A DNA stretch of 64,000 nt, taken from contig NZ_QNVY02000002.1 of the NCBI RefSeq assembly GCF_003314435.2, forward strand, positions 434,001 to 498,000. The letters are read 5' to 3'. Below the pieces are notes generated by a model, which saw only the letters and a list, made by a program, of their open reading frames with translations, ran no database searches and was not told the origin of the DNA. Made by a program: the position numbers and the translations under genes. Source of the DNA: Flavobacterium petrolei (lineage in GTDB: Bacteria > Bacteroidota > Bacteroidia > Flavobacteriales > Flavobacteriaceae). This document shows, one piece after another, positions 36,512 to 45,377 of this stretch; position 1 is the first letter of the stretch; each line of letters begins with the position of its first letter.

Positions 36512-37159
36512 ATGATGGACTTATTTGGGAATTCTACTGATTGGACTGAAAAACTAAAACCTATCCTAACGAAATATAAAGGACAAAAACATCCGCTGGA
36601 GTACCATAATTTGTATCAACTTATGGTTATGGTGGTACTTTCGGCTCAGGATTCTGATGCTAATATCAATAAAATTGCTCCTGCTTTATTTGATGCATAT
36701 CCAAATATGGAAAGTTTAGCCGTTGCTAATGAGGAAGCATTATTTCCGTATATTTCTGAAGTGAGGAATTTTGGAACCAAAGCAAAATGGCTTTTGGAAA
36801 TAGCGAAAACAGTTCAAAATGATGCAAATATTCCACTGACAATGGAAGGTTTAGTTGCATTAAAAGGAATTGGAAGAAAATCAGCCAACGTAATTATGCG
36901 AGAAGCAAAAATTCCAGCAGAGGGAATTATAGCCGATTTACATGTTATCAGAGTTGCACCCAGAATTGGATTAATCTCAGAAACTAAAGACGGAATTAAA
37001 GCCGAAAAACAGTTGATGCAAGTGCTTCCAAAAGAAATCTGGGGCGAAATTGGGATGGCTATTTCATTTTTAGGAAGAGAAATTTGCCGCCCACAACCTA
37101 AATGTCCAGAATGTCCTATTAATACGATTTGTCAGTATTATAAAAAAATAAAAGGGTAA
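36512..37159 (+). CDS. endonuclease III family DNA glycosylase/AP lyase
   Basis: 215 residues. The helix-hairpin-helix LKGIGRKSANVIM carries the catalytic lysine, and the aspartate is in IIADLHVIRVAPR. Four cysteines for a [4Fe-4S] cluster are seen near the C-terminus as C-x5-C-x2-C-x5-C (ICRPQPKCPECPINTIC), one residue shorter in the first spacer than E. coli Nth (x6). It is probably a base-excision repair enzyme for oxidised pyrimidines, or a related specialised lyase. Start is ambiguous between 36512 and 36515 (MMDLFG). One base separates it from msrB. A terminator overlaps its stop. Confidence 0.88.
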   Translation: MMDLFGNSTDWTEKLKPILTKYKGQKHPLEYHNLYQLMVMVVLSAQDSDANINKIAPALFDAYPNMESLAVANEEALFPYISEVRNFGTKAKWLLEIAKTVQNDANIPLTMEGLVALKGIGRKSANVIMREAKIPAEGIIADLHVIRVAPRIGLISETKDGIKAEKQLMQVLPKEIWGEIGMAISFLGREICRPQPKCPECPINTICQYYKKIKG

Positions 37160-37184
37160 AAAGTGAAGTACTTATTACCCTTTT
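37150..37184. terminator. bidirectional terminator between the endonuclease and amidase genes
   Basis: AAAAGGGTAA (37150-37159, including the stop codon) pairs with TTACCCTTTT (37175-37184). T-rich sequence follows on the plus strand. Confidence 0.65.
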
Positions 37185-37196
37185 AAAATATTTTTT

Positions 37197-38822
37197 TTAT
37201 AAAAAAGAAGGCTTAAAGTTAGGTTTTAAACGCTTTTTAGACGCTTGTTCATAAGCAAATCCTAATCCTATTAATTCACCTTCTGTATATGGTTTTCCAA
37301 AAAATGACAACCCAACAGGCAAATCATAAGCCAGTCCGCAAGGAACTGTAATATGCGGATAACCACTTGCCGCAGCTGGCGAAGTCAATGAATAACTGCC
37401 CCAACGATCGCCGTAAATCATATCAATACTGCATGACGGTCCCATAGTTATTCCGCAAATAGCATCTAATTTATTTGCTTTAAAAACAGCATTTAAAATA
37501 CTTTTACTTCCTTCAAAACTCGCAGTCAATGCTTCTGTATATTTTTTATCATCAAGTCCTTTTTTTGCATTAGAACTCTCCAATGTTTCTTGTTTAAAAT
37601 ACGGCATTGCTTTATCTTCATTAGCAATATTAAAATCAATGACTTCTTTTAAATTTTTCACTTTTGCATTGGCTGTAGCCAAGTAGCTATTCAATCCGTC
37701 TTTAAATTCATATTGCAAAACTTCAAATTCAGCCTGACCTGCAGCATTAATTTTATCTAAATAATCGATTTCAACAATGGTAGCACCTTGCTTTTTGAGC
37801 AGGTTTATAGCAACAGTAAAAAGTGCGTTAATATATTTATTATTTCCCTGTGGTTTTTTCTCAATACCAATGCGTTTGCCTTTCAAAGCATTGGCATCTA
37901 AAAACGTTGTGTAATCCGTCTGTGATTTTCCTTTACTTTCGAGAGTTACTGAATCATCTTCGTCAATCGCCGTTATTGCTGCTAGTAAAATAGCTGCATC
38001 AGTTACCGTTCTCGCCATTGGACCGGCCGTATCTTGCGTTTTTGATATTGGAATAATTCCAGAGCGGCTAACCAAACCTACTGTCGGTTTAATACCCACA
38101 ATTCCATTTACCGATGCTGGACACACAATAGAACCGTCGGTTTCAGTTCCAACAGCAACTACACAAAGATTCGCTGAAACTGCAGCTCCTGATCCAGCAC
38201 TTGAACCACATGGATTGTGATCTAAAATGTACGGATTTTTAGTCTGCCCACCTCTGCTGCTCCATCCGGAACACGACTGGGTCGAACGAAAATTAGCCCA
38301 TTCACTTAAATTTGTTTTCCCAATGATTATAGCTCCGGCTTCTCTGAGCTTTTTTACCACAAAAGCATCTTTTGAAGCAATATTCCCTTCCATTGCAAGA
38401 GAACCAGCCGTTGTTTGCATTTTATCTGCAGTGTCTACATTGTCTTTTATTAAAACAGGAATTCCATGTAAAGGTCCTCTGATTTTGCCTGCCTTGAACT
38501 CTTTATCCATTGCAACTGCAATAGCAACTGCATCAGGATTAATTTCGATAACCGAATTCAATTGTAGTCCAGAAGCATCAATAGCTTCGATGCGTTTCAA
38601 GTACAACTGAACTAATTGTTCCGAAGTATATTTTCCAGAAGTTAATTTCTCCCTTAAACTCCCGATTGTTTCTTCGTCCAATTCAAAGGCTTCATTAGTC
38701 TCTTCGACTGATACTGTTTCTTTGTCCTTTTTCTTTGTATTTGAAGTACAACCAGTAATCAAAAGTGTGGTTAAACCTGCTGAGGCAAGTGTTGCAGTGG
38801 TTAAAAAAGATCTTCTTTTCAT
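37197..38822 (-). CDS. amidase-signature family hydrolase, probable Tat-exported lipoprotein
   Basis: 541 residues. The amidase signature is intact: lysine in PVLIKDNVD and the serines in NPCGSSAGSGAAVSANLC ... GTETDGSIVCPAS, giving the Ser-cisSer-Lys triad. The N-terminus KRRSFLTTATLASAGLTTLLITGCTSN combines a twin-arginine motif with a lipobox ending in Cys 25, so export by Tat and lipid attachment are likely. Substrate (amide, ureide or similar) is unknown. Monocistronic on the minus strand with 678 bases to the next gene. Confidence 0.9.
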   Translation of the reverse strand: MKRRSFLTTATLASAGLTTLLITGCTSNTKKKDKETVSVEETNEAFELDEETIGSLREKLTSGKYTSEQLVQLYLKRIEAIDASGLQLNSVIEINPDAVAIAVAMDKEFKAGKIRGPLHGIPVLIKDNVDTADKMQTTAGSLAMEGNIASKDAFVVKKLREAGAIIIGKTNLSEWANFRSTQSCSGWSSRGGQTKNPYILDHNPCGSSAGSGAAVSANLCVVAVGTETDGSIVCPASVNGIVGIKPTVGLVSRSGIIPISKTQDTAGPMARTVTDAAILLAAITAIDEDDSVTLESKGKSQTDYTTFLDANALKGKRIGIEKKPQGNNKYINALFTVAINLLKKQGATIVEIDYLDKINAAGQAEFEVLQYEFKDGLNSYLATANAKVKNLKEVIDFNIANEDKAMPYFKQETLESSNAKKGLDDKKYTEALTASFEGSKSILNAVFKANKLDAICGITMGPSCSIDMIYGDRWGSYSLTSPAAASGYPHITVPCGLAYDLPVGLSFFGKPYTEGELIGLGFAYEQASKKRLKPNFKPSFL

Positions 38823-39500
38823 AGGTTAAATCATTTATTTGGCTAAAAATTCGCATAATAATGCCCTAAATTAGTTTTTTTTCGCTAAAAACAAGACGCT
38901 GTTAATTGGAACAAATGTTAAAGTTTAGTTTGTGTGCTGAATGGAATAAAATTTAAAATTCCTTAACATAGAAAAACGAAACTAAAATGGAAATCAAAAA
39001 TTGACAGATACCTATATAAATATAGCCTCTGTGATTTATTATTTAAAGTCTTCTCTGAATTACTTTTTAAAATATGCTAAAAATATTTACAACACAAACC
39101 AAATAGTTTCTTGTAATTATGTGTTCTCCTATTTTTTTTCACTTTTTCTGAAGTTTTCAAACATTAAATCAATAGTATAGAAATTATTTTTTTCACAAGT
39201 TTATCCATGTAAAATCACTTTATAAATACCGTTTAAATAACTGACTTTAACTAAAAATAGATGATTTCGTAAACGAGTATTTTTTAATGTCTTTTTTACT
39301 GCTGCCAAGTTTCTTATATTTGCTAACTTTTGCAATATGTAACGCTTTAAAATAGGCGAAACCTCAAAGCATTGGTAACACAATTATTTTTTGTGATAAT
39401 TTATTACAAAATATTGTCCCTGATTGCCTGAGTTTAGTTAGCAATCTAAATTTACAAATACAGAATATCGTTCTAAGGAACGCTTAAAATTATAACATAT
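38823..39500. other. intergenic region with a candidate promoter for the PLP protein
   Basis: No supported gene. It is very AT-rich. TATATTTG at 39315-39322 (plus strand) is a consensus -7 element about 179 bases before the PLP-protein start, predicting a leader of about 170 bases. Short reading frames here carry no recognisable coding signal. No strong hairpin other than scattered AT-rich ones was seen. Confidence 0.4.
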
Positions 39501-41573
39501 ATGACAAATAATATTCTAATTGAAAATCAATATAAAAGAACCAGTTTATTTGAAAAAGAAAATGTAAACTATTTAGTTCGCATTTTAAAAAGATTCAATA
39601 CCGTCCCAAAGATAAATAACATCAATATTATTACGTCGACTAGTGAGCCTACTGTTTTCAAAATTGTTCCTAATAAATCAATTATAATTGGTTCCTCCTT
39701 TTTGAACAAACCCATTTTAGCTTTAGTCTATTTAAGATATGGGATCGAATGGCAGCTATGGTATAAAGCTTTGAACACCGAGAAAAAAGATGTTGTTTTA
39801 TGTGATATTGCAGCTCTTGAAGTGATCAGAATATTTTATAATTTACTGCCAAAAGATGATAAAGAAAAATTAGAAAATCTTGATTATGTTCTAGTTAATT
39901 TAATCAAAAATGATATTTATCTAAATGCTGAATCTTCATTACTAAACGAAGAGCTTCAGTCTTTTCATGGTATGAAAAATTCTAACATTGAACTCAAAGA
40001 ATCTTGGAAACCTATTGTCGAAAATCTTGCAAAACCTACAGAATATATGTTGATGTCTGGCGGTGATCTTAGATTGAATATCGACGAGATTCATTTGCTA
40101 AACAAATACGGATGTCGCCCATTCCCAAGACCTGATGCATTTACCTTTGCTTCGTCTACGGCATCGAGCGTTTCTAATTTTGCTTTTGATAAAACAGATA
40201 AAGTGAGAAGTATATTGATTAGAAATAGCTTGAAAAAAGGTTTTCAAGAAACTACGATCGAGTTTTCTGAATTGCTGAAAAATAACCTGAGACATATATT
40301 TAAATTAAATGAGGAATGTGAAATAATTTTTTCACCATCCGGTACTGATTCTTCACTTCAAATAGCAGCCATAACGCAAATTATTTCCGATAAAGAAATT
40401 ACACATATTCTGGTTGCCTCTGATGAAACTGGTAGTGGTGTAGCTGCGGCCTTAAAAGGGTGTCATTTTGAAAATACTACTGCTTTAAATTATCCAATTA
40501 AAAAAGACACTAAAATTGAAGGTTTTAGAGATGTTGATTTAATACAAATTCCTTTTAGAGATGAAAATGGAGCATTAAAATCTTCTGCTCAATTAGATCA
40601 GGAAGTATTTGATGCCGTTATTAAGACCAAAAATCAAGGCAGGCACATCGTATTACATACTATGGACCAATCAAAACTAGGGTATCAATCTCCTAGCGAC
40701 GAATTTATTAAAAAACTAAATACACTTGAAGATTTATCAATTCAAATAATTGTAGATGGTTCACAGTTACGATTAGATCCAAAAGACATACAAAATTATT
40801 TAAATAAAGGATATATTGTTACCATAACGGGGAGTAAATTCTTCACTGGCCCTCCATACTGCGGTGCATTAATTTTACCTCAAAGTGTCAATAAATTAAT
40901 TCAATCTGTAAAAAACACATTACCCAAAGGCTTAACCCAATATTATAATCGTTCTGATTGGCCGACTTCCTGGTTTTGTTCCACTGAATTATCTGACGGC
41001 TATAACTATGGTTCCTATATGCGCTGGAATGCTGCAGTGGTTGAAATGGACAGGTATTACAAAACACCTATTTTATATCGAAATATGGGTATTGAGATGT
41101 TTTGCAATTTTGTGGATGACTCCATAAAAGAAGCTACTTTTTTACAGCCTATTTATGGGGACGAAACTAAAACCAAGAGCTACAGCAGTAAAGAATTTGG
41201 AATAAGAAATATACGTACCATTTTTCCTTTCTTTATTTTTAAAAACAATGAAGTCTTATCTGTTGATAAAGTAAAGAAATTATACACTTTATTAAATTCT
41301 GATTTATCGGATCAGTTTGAAGGGTCCTCTTTAGAAATCATTCGTCTTGCTGCCCAAAAATGTCATATTGGTCAAGCAGTTAATGTAAAATATACTAATG
41401 AAATTGAAAGTGCTATTTTAAGAATTAGTTTGGGCGCGAGAGTTATTTCTGAAAGTTGGGTCAATAGAGATATTAGCCTCTTTTTTAGAAATATAGAATT
41501 ACAAATGAGTCAGATCACAATCACTATTAAAAAAATTGAATTGATACTTAATAATCCTGAATTATTGGATTAA
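39501..41573 (+). CDS. large PLP-dependent (fold type I) enzyme-like protein of unknown function
   Basis: 690 residues, not assigned to a named family. Residues ~200-690 look like an aminotransferase-fold enzyme: a phosphate/ring loop FSPSGTDSSLQ (S280-D283), an Asp-x-x-Gln block IIVDGSQLRLD (D419, Q422) resembling the DGAQ motif of cysteine desulfurases, and a candidate Schiff-base lysine K446 in TITGSKFFTGPPYCGALIL, followed by a small C-terminal domain. The first ~200 residues are unrecognised; they have IIIGSSFLNKPILAL and a charged region but no signal peptide. It stands alone, with a long AT-rich upstream region, and converges on a cysteine synthase gene. Substrate is unknown; desulfurase, decarboxylase or aminotransferase activity are all possible. 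Confidence 0.7.
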   Translation: MTNNILIENQYKRTSLFEKENVNYLVRILKRFNTVPKINNINIITSTSEPTVFKIVPNKSIIIGSSFLNKPILALVYLRYGIEWQLWYKALNTEKKDVVLCDIAALEVIRIFYNLLPKDDKEKLENLDYVLVNLIKNDIYLNAESSLLNEELQSFHGMKNSNIELKESWKPIVENLAKPTEYMLMSGGDLRLNIDEIHLLNKYGCRPFPRPDAFTFASSTASSVSNFAFDKTDKVRSILIRNSLKKGFQETTIEFSELLKNNLRHIFKLNEECEIIFSPSGTDSSLQIAAITQIISDKEITHILVASDETGSGVAAALKGCHFENTTALNYPIKKDTKIEGFRDVDLIQIPFRDENGALKSSAQLDQEVFDAVIKTKNQGRHIVLHTMDQSKLGYQSPSDEFIKKLNTLEDLSIQIIVDGSQLRLDPKDIQNYLNKGYIVTITGSKFFTGPPYCGALILPQSVNKLIQSVKNTLPKGLTQYYNRSDWPTSWFCSTELSDGYNYGSYMRWNAAVVEMDRYYKTPILYRNMGIEMFCNFVDDSIKEATFLQPIYGDETKTKSYSSKEFGIRNIRTIFPFFIFKNNEVLSVDKVKKLYTLLNSDLSDQFEGSSLEIIRLAAQKCHIGQAVNVKYTNEIESAILRISLGARVISESWVNRDISLFFRNIELQMSQITITIKKIELILNNPELLD

Positions 41574-41602
41574 ATAAAAAAGTATTCTTATTTAAACTCA
41601 AT

Positions 41603-41639
41603 AAAAAAGTCCCATTCGCAAAAGCAGATGGGACTTTTT
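41603..41639. terminator. bidirectional terminator between the PLP protein and cysteine synthase genes
   Basis: AAAAAAGTCCCAT (41603-41615) pairs with ATGGGACTTTTT (41628-41639); A- and T-tracts flank both sides. Confidence 0.85.
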
Positions 41640-41656
41640 CATGTATAATTTTCAAC

Positions 41657-42697
41657 TTATTTTATCATTTCAATTTTTTGAACTTCTTCTTCGTTGATGC
41701 TGTCAAAGAAACCTTGTTCGTTCATCCAATCATCGCTAAATACTTTACTCATGTAACGAGAACCATGATCAGGGAAAATTGCGATTACATTACTGTTGGC
41801 GTCAAATTCACCTTCTTCTGCATATTGTCTTATCGCTTGCATCACTGCTCCTGAAGTATATCCAACAAATAAACCTTCTTTTCTAGTGATTTCTCTGGCA
41901 GCATGAGCGCTTTCCTCATCCGTCACTTTCATGAACTTATCAATAATATCAAAATCCGTTGCAGATGGAATTAAATTTTTCCCCAGACCTTCTATTCTGT
42001 ATGGATAAATTTCATCATTATCAAATTCTCTGGTTTCATGATATTTTTTCAATACTGAACCAAAAGCATCCACGCCAAGAATTCTAATATTTGGATTTTG
42101 TTCTTTTAGGTATTTTGCAGTTCCTGAAATAGTACCACCTGTACCACTACAAGCAATTAAGTGTGTAATTGCTCCGTTAGTTTGTTTCCAAATTTCCGGA
42201 CCGGTAGACTTATAATGCGCATCAACATTCAACTCATTGAAATACTGATTAATATAAACAGAACCTTTCGTTTCTTCGTGCAAACGTTTGGCTACGTTAT
42301 AATAAGAACGCTCATCATCAGCAGAAACATGCGCAGGACAAACGTACACTTTAGCACCTAAGCTGCGAAGCATATCTATTTTATCTTTAGATGATTTAGA
42401 ACTAACGGCAAGAATGCAGTTGTAGCCTTTTATGATACTGACCATTGCTAAACTAAAACCAGTATTACCGGAAGTGGTTTCAATTATGGTATCACCCGGA
42501 GATAAAATACCTTTCTTTTCAGCTTCTTCAATTATGTATAATGCTATTCTATCTTTTGAGGAATGTCCTGGATTAAAAGCTTCTACTTTAGCGTAAAAAT
42601 TTCCTTCTAAATTTTCAGTTACCTTATTTAGCTTAATAAGCGGAGTATTACCTATTAATTCTAAGACATTATTATAAGCTGTTATTTCTTTTTTCAT
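41657..42697 (-). CDS. cysteine synthase family PLP enzyme (cysteine synthase or cystathionine beta-synthase type)
   Basis: 346 residues of fold type II. The Schiff-base lysine lies in [14 protein letters not shown], the phosphate-binding loop in [16 protein letters not shown], and the substrate loop in [15 protein letters not shown]. The SSKDR and [15 protein letters not shown] elements fit the cystathionine beta-synthase/cysteine synthase branch, probably CBS-type in Bacteroidota. No C-terminal CBS regulatory domains. It makes cysteine or cystathionine from an activated serine. Monocistronic with a TAAATTTG element on its strand at 42751-42744. Confidence 0.9.
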   Translation of the reverse strand: MKKEITAYNNVLELIGNTPLIKLNKVTENLEGNFYAKVEAFNPGHSSKDRIALYIIEEAEKKGILSPGDTIIETTSGNTGFSLAMVSIIKGYNCILAVSSKSSKDKIDMLRSLGAKVYVCPAHVSADDERSYYNVAKRLHEETKGSVYINQYFNELNVDAHYKSTGPEIWKQTNGAITHLIACSGTGGTISGTAKYLKEQNPNIRILGVDAFGSVLKKYHETREFDNDEIYPYRIEGLGKNLIPSATDFDIIDKFMKVTDEESAHAAREITRKEGLFVGYTSGAVMQAIRQYAEEGEFDANSNVIAIFPDHGSRYMSKVFSDDWMNEQGFFDSINEEEVQKIEMIK

Positions 42698-42743
42698 AAA
42701 AAAATAGTTAGTCGTGGCAATTTTTCATTAAACACGAATGTTG

Positions 42744-42751
42744 CAAATTTA
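42744..42751 (-). promoter_or_regulatory. -7 element for the cysteine synthase family gene
   Basis: Minus strand TAAATTTG matches TAnnTTTG, 46 bases upstream of the start; -33 not clear. Confidence 0.35.
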
Positions 42752-42765
42752 ACAAAAAAATCTGA

Positions 42766-44901
42766 TTAGTTTTTAATTCCTTCTAAATCTAATAAGAAAC
42801 TATATTCCTTTGCTAATTCCTTTAGAGCTTCAAATCGTCCTGAAGCACCACCGTGACCGGCATCCATATTCGTATTAAGATATAAAACAGTATCATTTGT
42901 TTTTAGGGTTCGTAGCTTTGCAACCCACTTTGCAGGCTCCCAATACTGAACTTGAGAGTCATGAAGTCCGGTAGAAACAAACATATTAGGGTATTTTTGA
43001 GCCTTTACATTATCATAAGGCGAATACGACAACATATAATCATACGATTTTTTCTCGTTTGGATTTCCCCACTCGTCATATTCTCCAGTTGTAAGCGGAA
43101 TAGTATCATCAAGCATCGTGGTAATTACATCGACAAAAGGGACTTGGGCAATTACTCCATTGTACAATTCCGGTGCCATATTGACTACTGCTCCCATTAA
43201 TAATCCGCCTGCTGAACCGCCTTCGGCATATAAATGTTGTGGTGAAGTATATTTTTCTTTAATCAAAAACTTGGAACAATCAATAAAATCAGTGAATGTG
43301 TTTTTCTTTTTCAATAATTTTCCGTCCTCATACCATTGTCTTCCTAAATCTTCGCCACCGCGAATGTGCGCTATGGCAAAAACAAAACCTCGATCCAAAA
43401 TCGACAAACGTGTTGATGAAAAATAAGAATCCATTGTAACACCGTAAGAACCATAAGCATAAAGCAATACCGGATTATTCCCGTCCTTTTTCAAACCTTT
43501 TTTGTACACCATTGAAATGGGCACTTTGGTTCCATCTGTTGCTGTAGCCCAAACACGCTCTTCGATATAATTATTTTTATCAAATTTGCCACCAAGAACT
43601 TGTTGCTCTTTCTTGATTTCTTTCTCCTTGGATTTCATATTAAAATCAATAACCGAAGATGGCGTTGCCAAAGATTGGTAACTGTAACGCAAAATATCAG
43701 TATCAAAATCTACATTTGTCGTTGTGTAAGCACTATATGTTTCGCTCCCAAAAGGCAAATAATACTCTCCTTCTCCACTCCAAGGCATAATACGAATGTG
43801 ATTCAAACCATTCGAACGTTCTTCTACAACCAAATAGTTGCTGAAAATCTCAATATCTTCCAGTAAAACATCTTTTCTATGCGCGATTACATCTTTCCAA
43901 TTTTCTTTTGCAGTAGCGTTCTCCGGCGTTTTCATCAACTTGAAGTTAGTCGCTTTGTCCTTATTGGTCATGATGTAAAAAGAATCACCAAAATGAGAAA
44001 TACTGTATTCTAATCCGCGAACCCTTGGTTGAAAAACCACAAATTCTCCGTCTGGATTATCCGAATTTAAAATTCTATATTCAGTAGTTAATGTACTTCC
44101 AGAACCTATTACAATGTATTTTTTTGATTTTTCTTTGCCTACAGAAACATTGAATGTATCATCTTTTTCATTGAAAACCAATACATCATCGGCAGCATCT
44201 GAGGCTAATTTATGTTTGAAAACTTTATCAGAACGCAACGTAACTTTGTCTTGTCTGGTATAAAATATTGTTTTATTATCATTGGCCCAAACCGAACTTC
44301 CGGTAGCATTTTCAATCTTATCCGAAAGAATTTCTCCTGTTTCAAGATTTTTAATTTGTATTGTGTAAATACGTCTTCCCACAGTATCGATACCAAAACT
44401 CGCAAATTTATTATCTGGACTCACGCTCAAACCGCCTAATTGAAAGTATGTTTGTCCTTTGGCCAAATCATTACAGTTGAATAAAATTTCCTCAGTAGCA
44501 GTAAGACTTCCTTTTTTTCGAGAATAAATAGGATAATCTTTTCCCGTTTCAAAACGCGTAATGTAATAATAACCATTGTATAAATAAGGAACCGATTGGT
44601 CGTCTTCCTTGATGCGGGCTTTCATTTCTTCGTATAATTCTTTCTGAAAACCTTTCGTATCCGCAGTCATAGCGTCATAATAAGTATTTTCCTGATTCAA
44701 ATAATCGATTACTTCAGGATTCTCTCTGTCGTTTAACCAAAAATAATTATCAACACGTTTTTGATTGTGTTTTTCTAAAGTTTTTGGAATTATTTTAGCT
44801 ATTGGAGTTGGAATATTTTTTGACATTTTTTGTGCTTTAATTTTAGTATTTGATGCTGCAAAAATAACACAAAGACAACTGAGGATGAGTTTATTTTTCA
44901 T
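42766..44901 (-). CDS. S9 family prolyl oligopeptidase / oligopeptidase B type
   Basis: 711 residues. A signal-like N-terminus (LSCLCVIFAASNTKIKAQ) suggests export to the periplasm. Residues ~60-430 form the seven-blade propeller gate; the C-terminal hydrolase has the nucleophile Ser in AEGGSAGGLLMG, a ~30-residue block YGSYGVTMDSYFSS and the catalytic His in MDAGHGGASGRFE. Protease II-like members cleave after basic residues, prolyl oligopeptidases after proline; sequence suggests the PtrB/prolyl oligopeptidase group without settling it. It degrades short peptides. Divergent from the YbaB gene with 70 bases between starts. Confidence 0.93.
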   Translation of the reverse strand: MKNKLILSCLCVIFAASNTKIKAQKMSKNIPTPIAKIIPKTLEKHNQKRVDNYFWLNDRENPEVIDYLNQENTYYDAMTADTKGFQKELYEEMKARIKEDDQSVPYLYNGYYYITRFETGKDYPIYSRKKGSLTATEEILFNCNDLAKGQTYFQLGGLSVSPDNKFASFGIDTVGRRIYTIQIKNLETGEILSDKIENATGSSVWANDNKTIFYTRQDKVTLRSDKVFKHKLASDAADDVLVFNEKDDTFNVSVGKEKSKKYIVIGSGSTLTTEYRILNSDNPDGEFVVFQPRVRGLEYSISHFGDSFYIMTNKDKATNFKLMKTPENATAKENWKDVIAHRKDVLLEDIEIFSNYLVVEERSNGLNHIRIMPWSGEGEYYLPFGSETYSAYTTTNVDFDTDILRYSYQSLATPSSVIDFNMKSKEKEIKKEQQVLGGKFDKNNYIEERVWATATDGTKVPISMVYKKGLKKDGNNPVLLYAYGSYGVTMDSYFSSTRLSILDRGFVFAIAHIRGGEDLGRQWYEDGKLLKKKNTFTDFIDCSKFLIKEKYTSPQHLYAEGGSAGGLLMGAVVNMAPELYNGVIAQVPFVDVITTMLDDTIPLTTGEYDEWGNPNEKKSYDYMLSYSPYDNVKAQKYPNMFVSTGLHDSQVQYWEPAKWVAKLRTLKTNDTVLYLNTNMDAGHGGASGRFEALKELAKEYSFLLDLEGIKN

Positions 44902-44911
44902 GAATATTTTA

Positions 44912-44942
44912 TTGATTATGACTATGCAATATAGTAATTTTG
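44912..44942 (+). promoter_or_regulatory. promoter of the YbaB gene
   Basis: TTG at 44912-44914 and TAATTTTG at 44935-44942 are 20 bases apart, a good match to the Bacteroidota promoter, 30 bases before the YbaB ATG. Confidence 0.5.
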
Positions 44943-44971
44943 TAAATCAAATTAATTTAAAAAATTAAAAC

Positions 44972-45292
44972 ATGGATTTAATGGGAATGATGGGCAAACT
45001 TAAAGAGACCCAACAAAAGATAGAAGACACAAAAAAACGTTTAGATACTGTTCTAATTGACGAGCAAAGTACCGATACTTTATTAAAAGTTACTTTGACT
45101 GCTAACAGAACTATAAAATCAATCACCATTGACGACACTTTATTAGAAGATAAAGATCAACTGGAAGATTATTTAATTTTAGTATTGAATAAAGCGATTG
45201 AAAAAGCGACAAATGTGAATCAGAATGAACTGGATGCCGTTACCAAAATGGATATGCCAATGATTCCTGGAATGGAAGATTTGTTTAAATAA
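44972..45292 (+). CDS. YbaB/EbfC family nucleoid-associated protein
   Basis: 106 residues, the family length. It has the helical N-terminus [21 protein letters not shown], a strand-rich middle ([18 protein letters not shown]) and a second helix with [18 protein letters not shown], matching the YbaB fold. These small dimers bind DNA; the usual recR/dnaX neighbours are absent here. Its own promoter lies in the 70-base divergent region. A perfect 27-bp inverted repeat follows the stop. Confidence 0.9.
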   Translation: MDLMGMMGKLKETQQKIEDTKKRLDTVLIDEQSTDTLLKVTLTANRTIKSITIDDTLLEDKDQLEDYLILVLNKAIEKATNVNQNELDAVTKMDMPMIPGMEDLFK

Positions 45293-45296
45293 AAAA

Positions 45297-45360
45297 GTTT
45301 AAAGTTTAAGGTTTAACGTTTTTTGATCGCGATAAAAACGTTAAACCTTAAACTTTAAAC
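45297..45360. repeat. perfect 27-bp inverted repeat with palindromic loop
   Basis: The arms at 45297-45323 and 45334-45360 are exact reverse complements, built from GTTTAAA-like units (GTTTAAAGTTTAAGG start). The 10-base loop contains the palindrome ATCGCGAT, so nearly the whole 64 bases is self-complementary. It separates the convergent YbaB and threonine aldolase genes and could be a bidirectional terminator, although arms this long and tandemly built suggest a repeat family. Confidence 0.85.
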
Positions 45361-45377
45361 AAATTCCCTAAGAAGAT

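Noticed and set aside
39201..39383. 60-codon minus-strand frame upstream of the PLP protein
   Set aside because: No recognisable motif, and it covers the candidate -7 element of the PLP gene.
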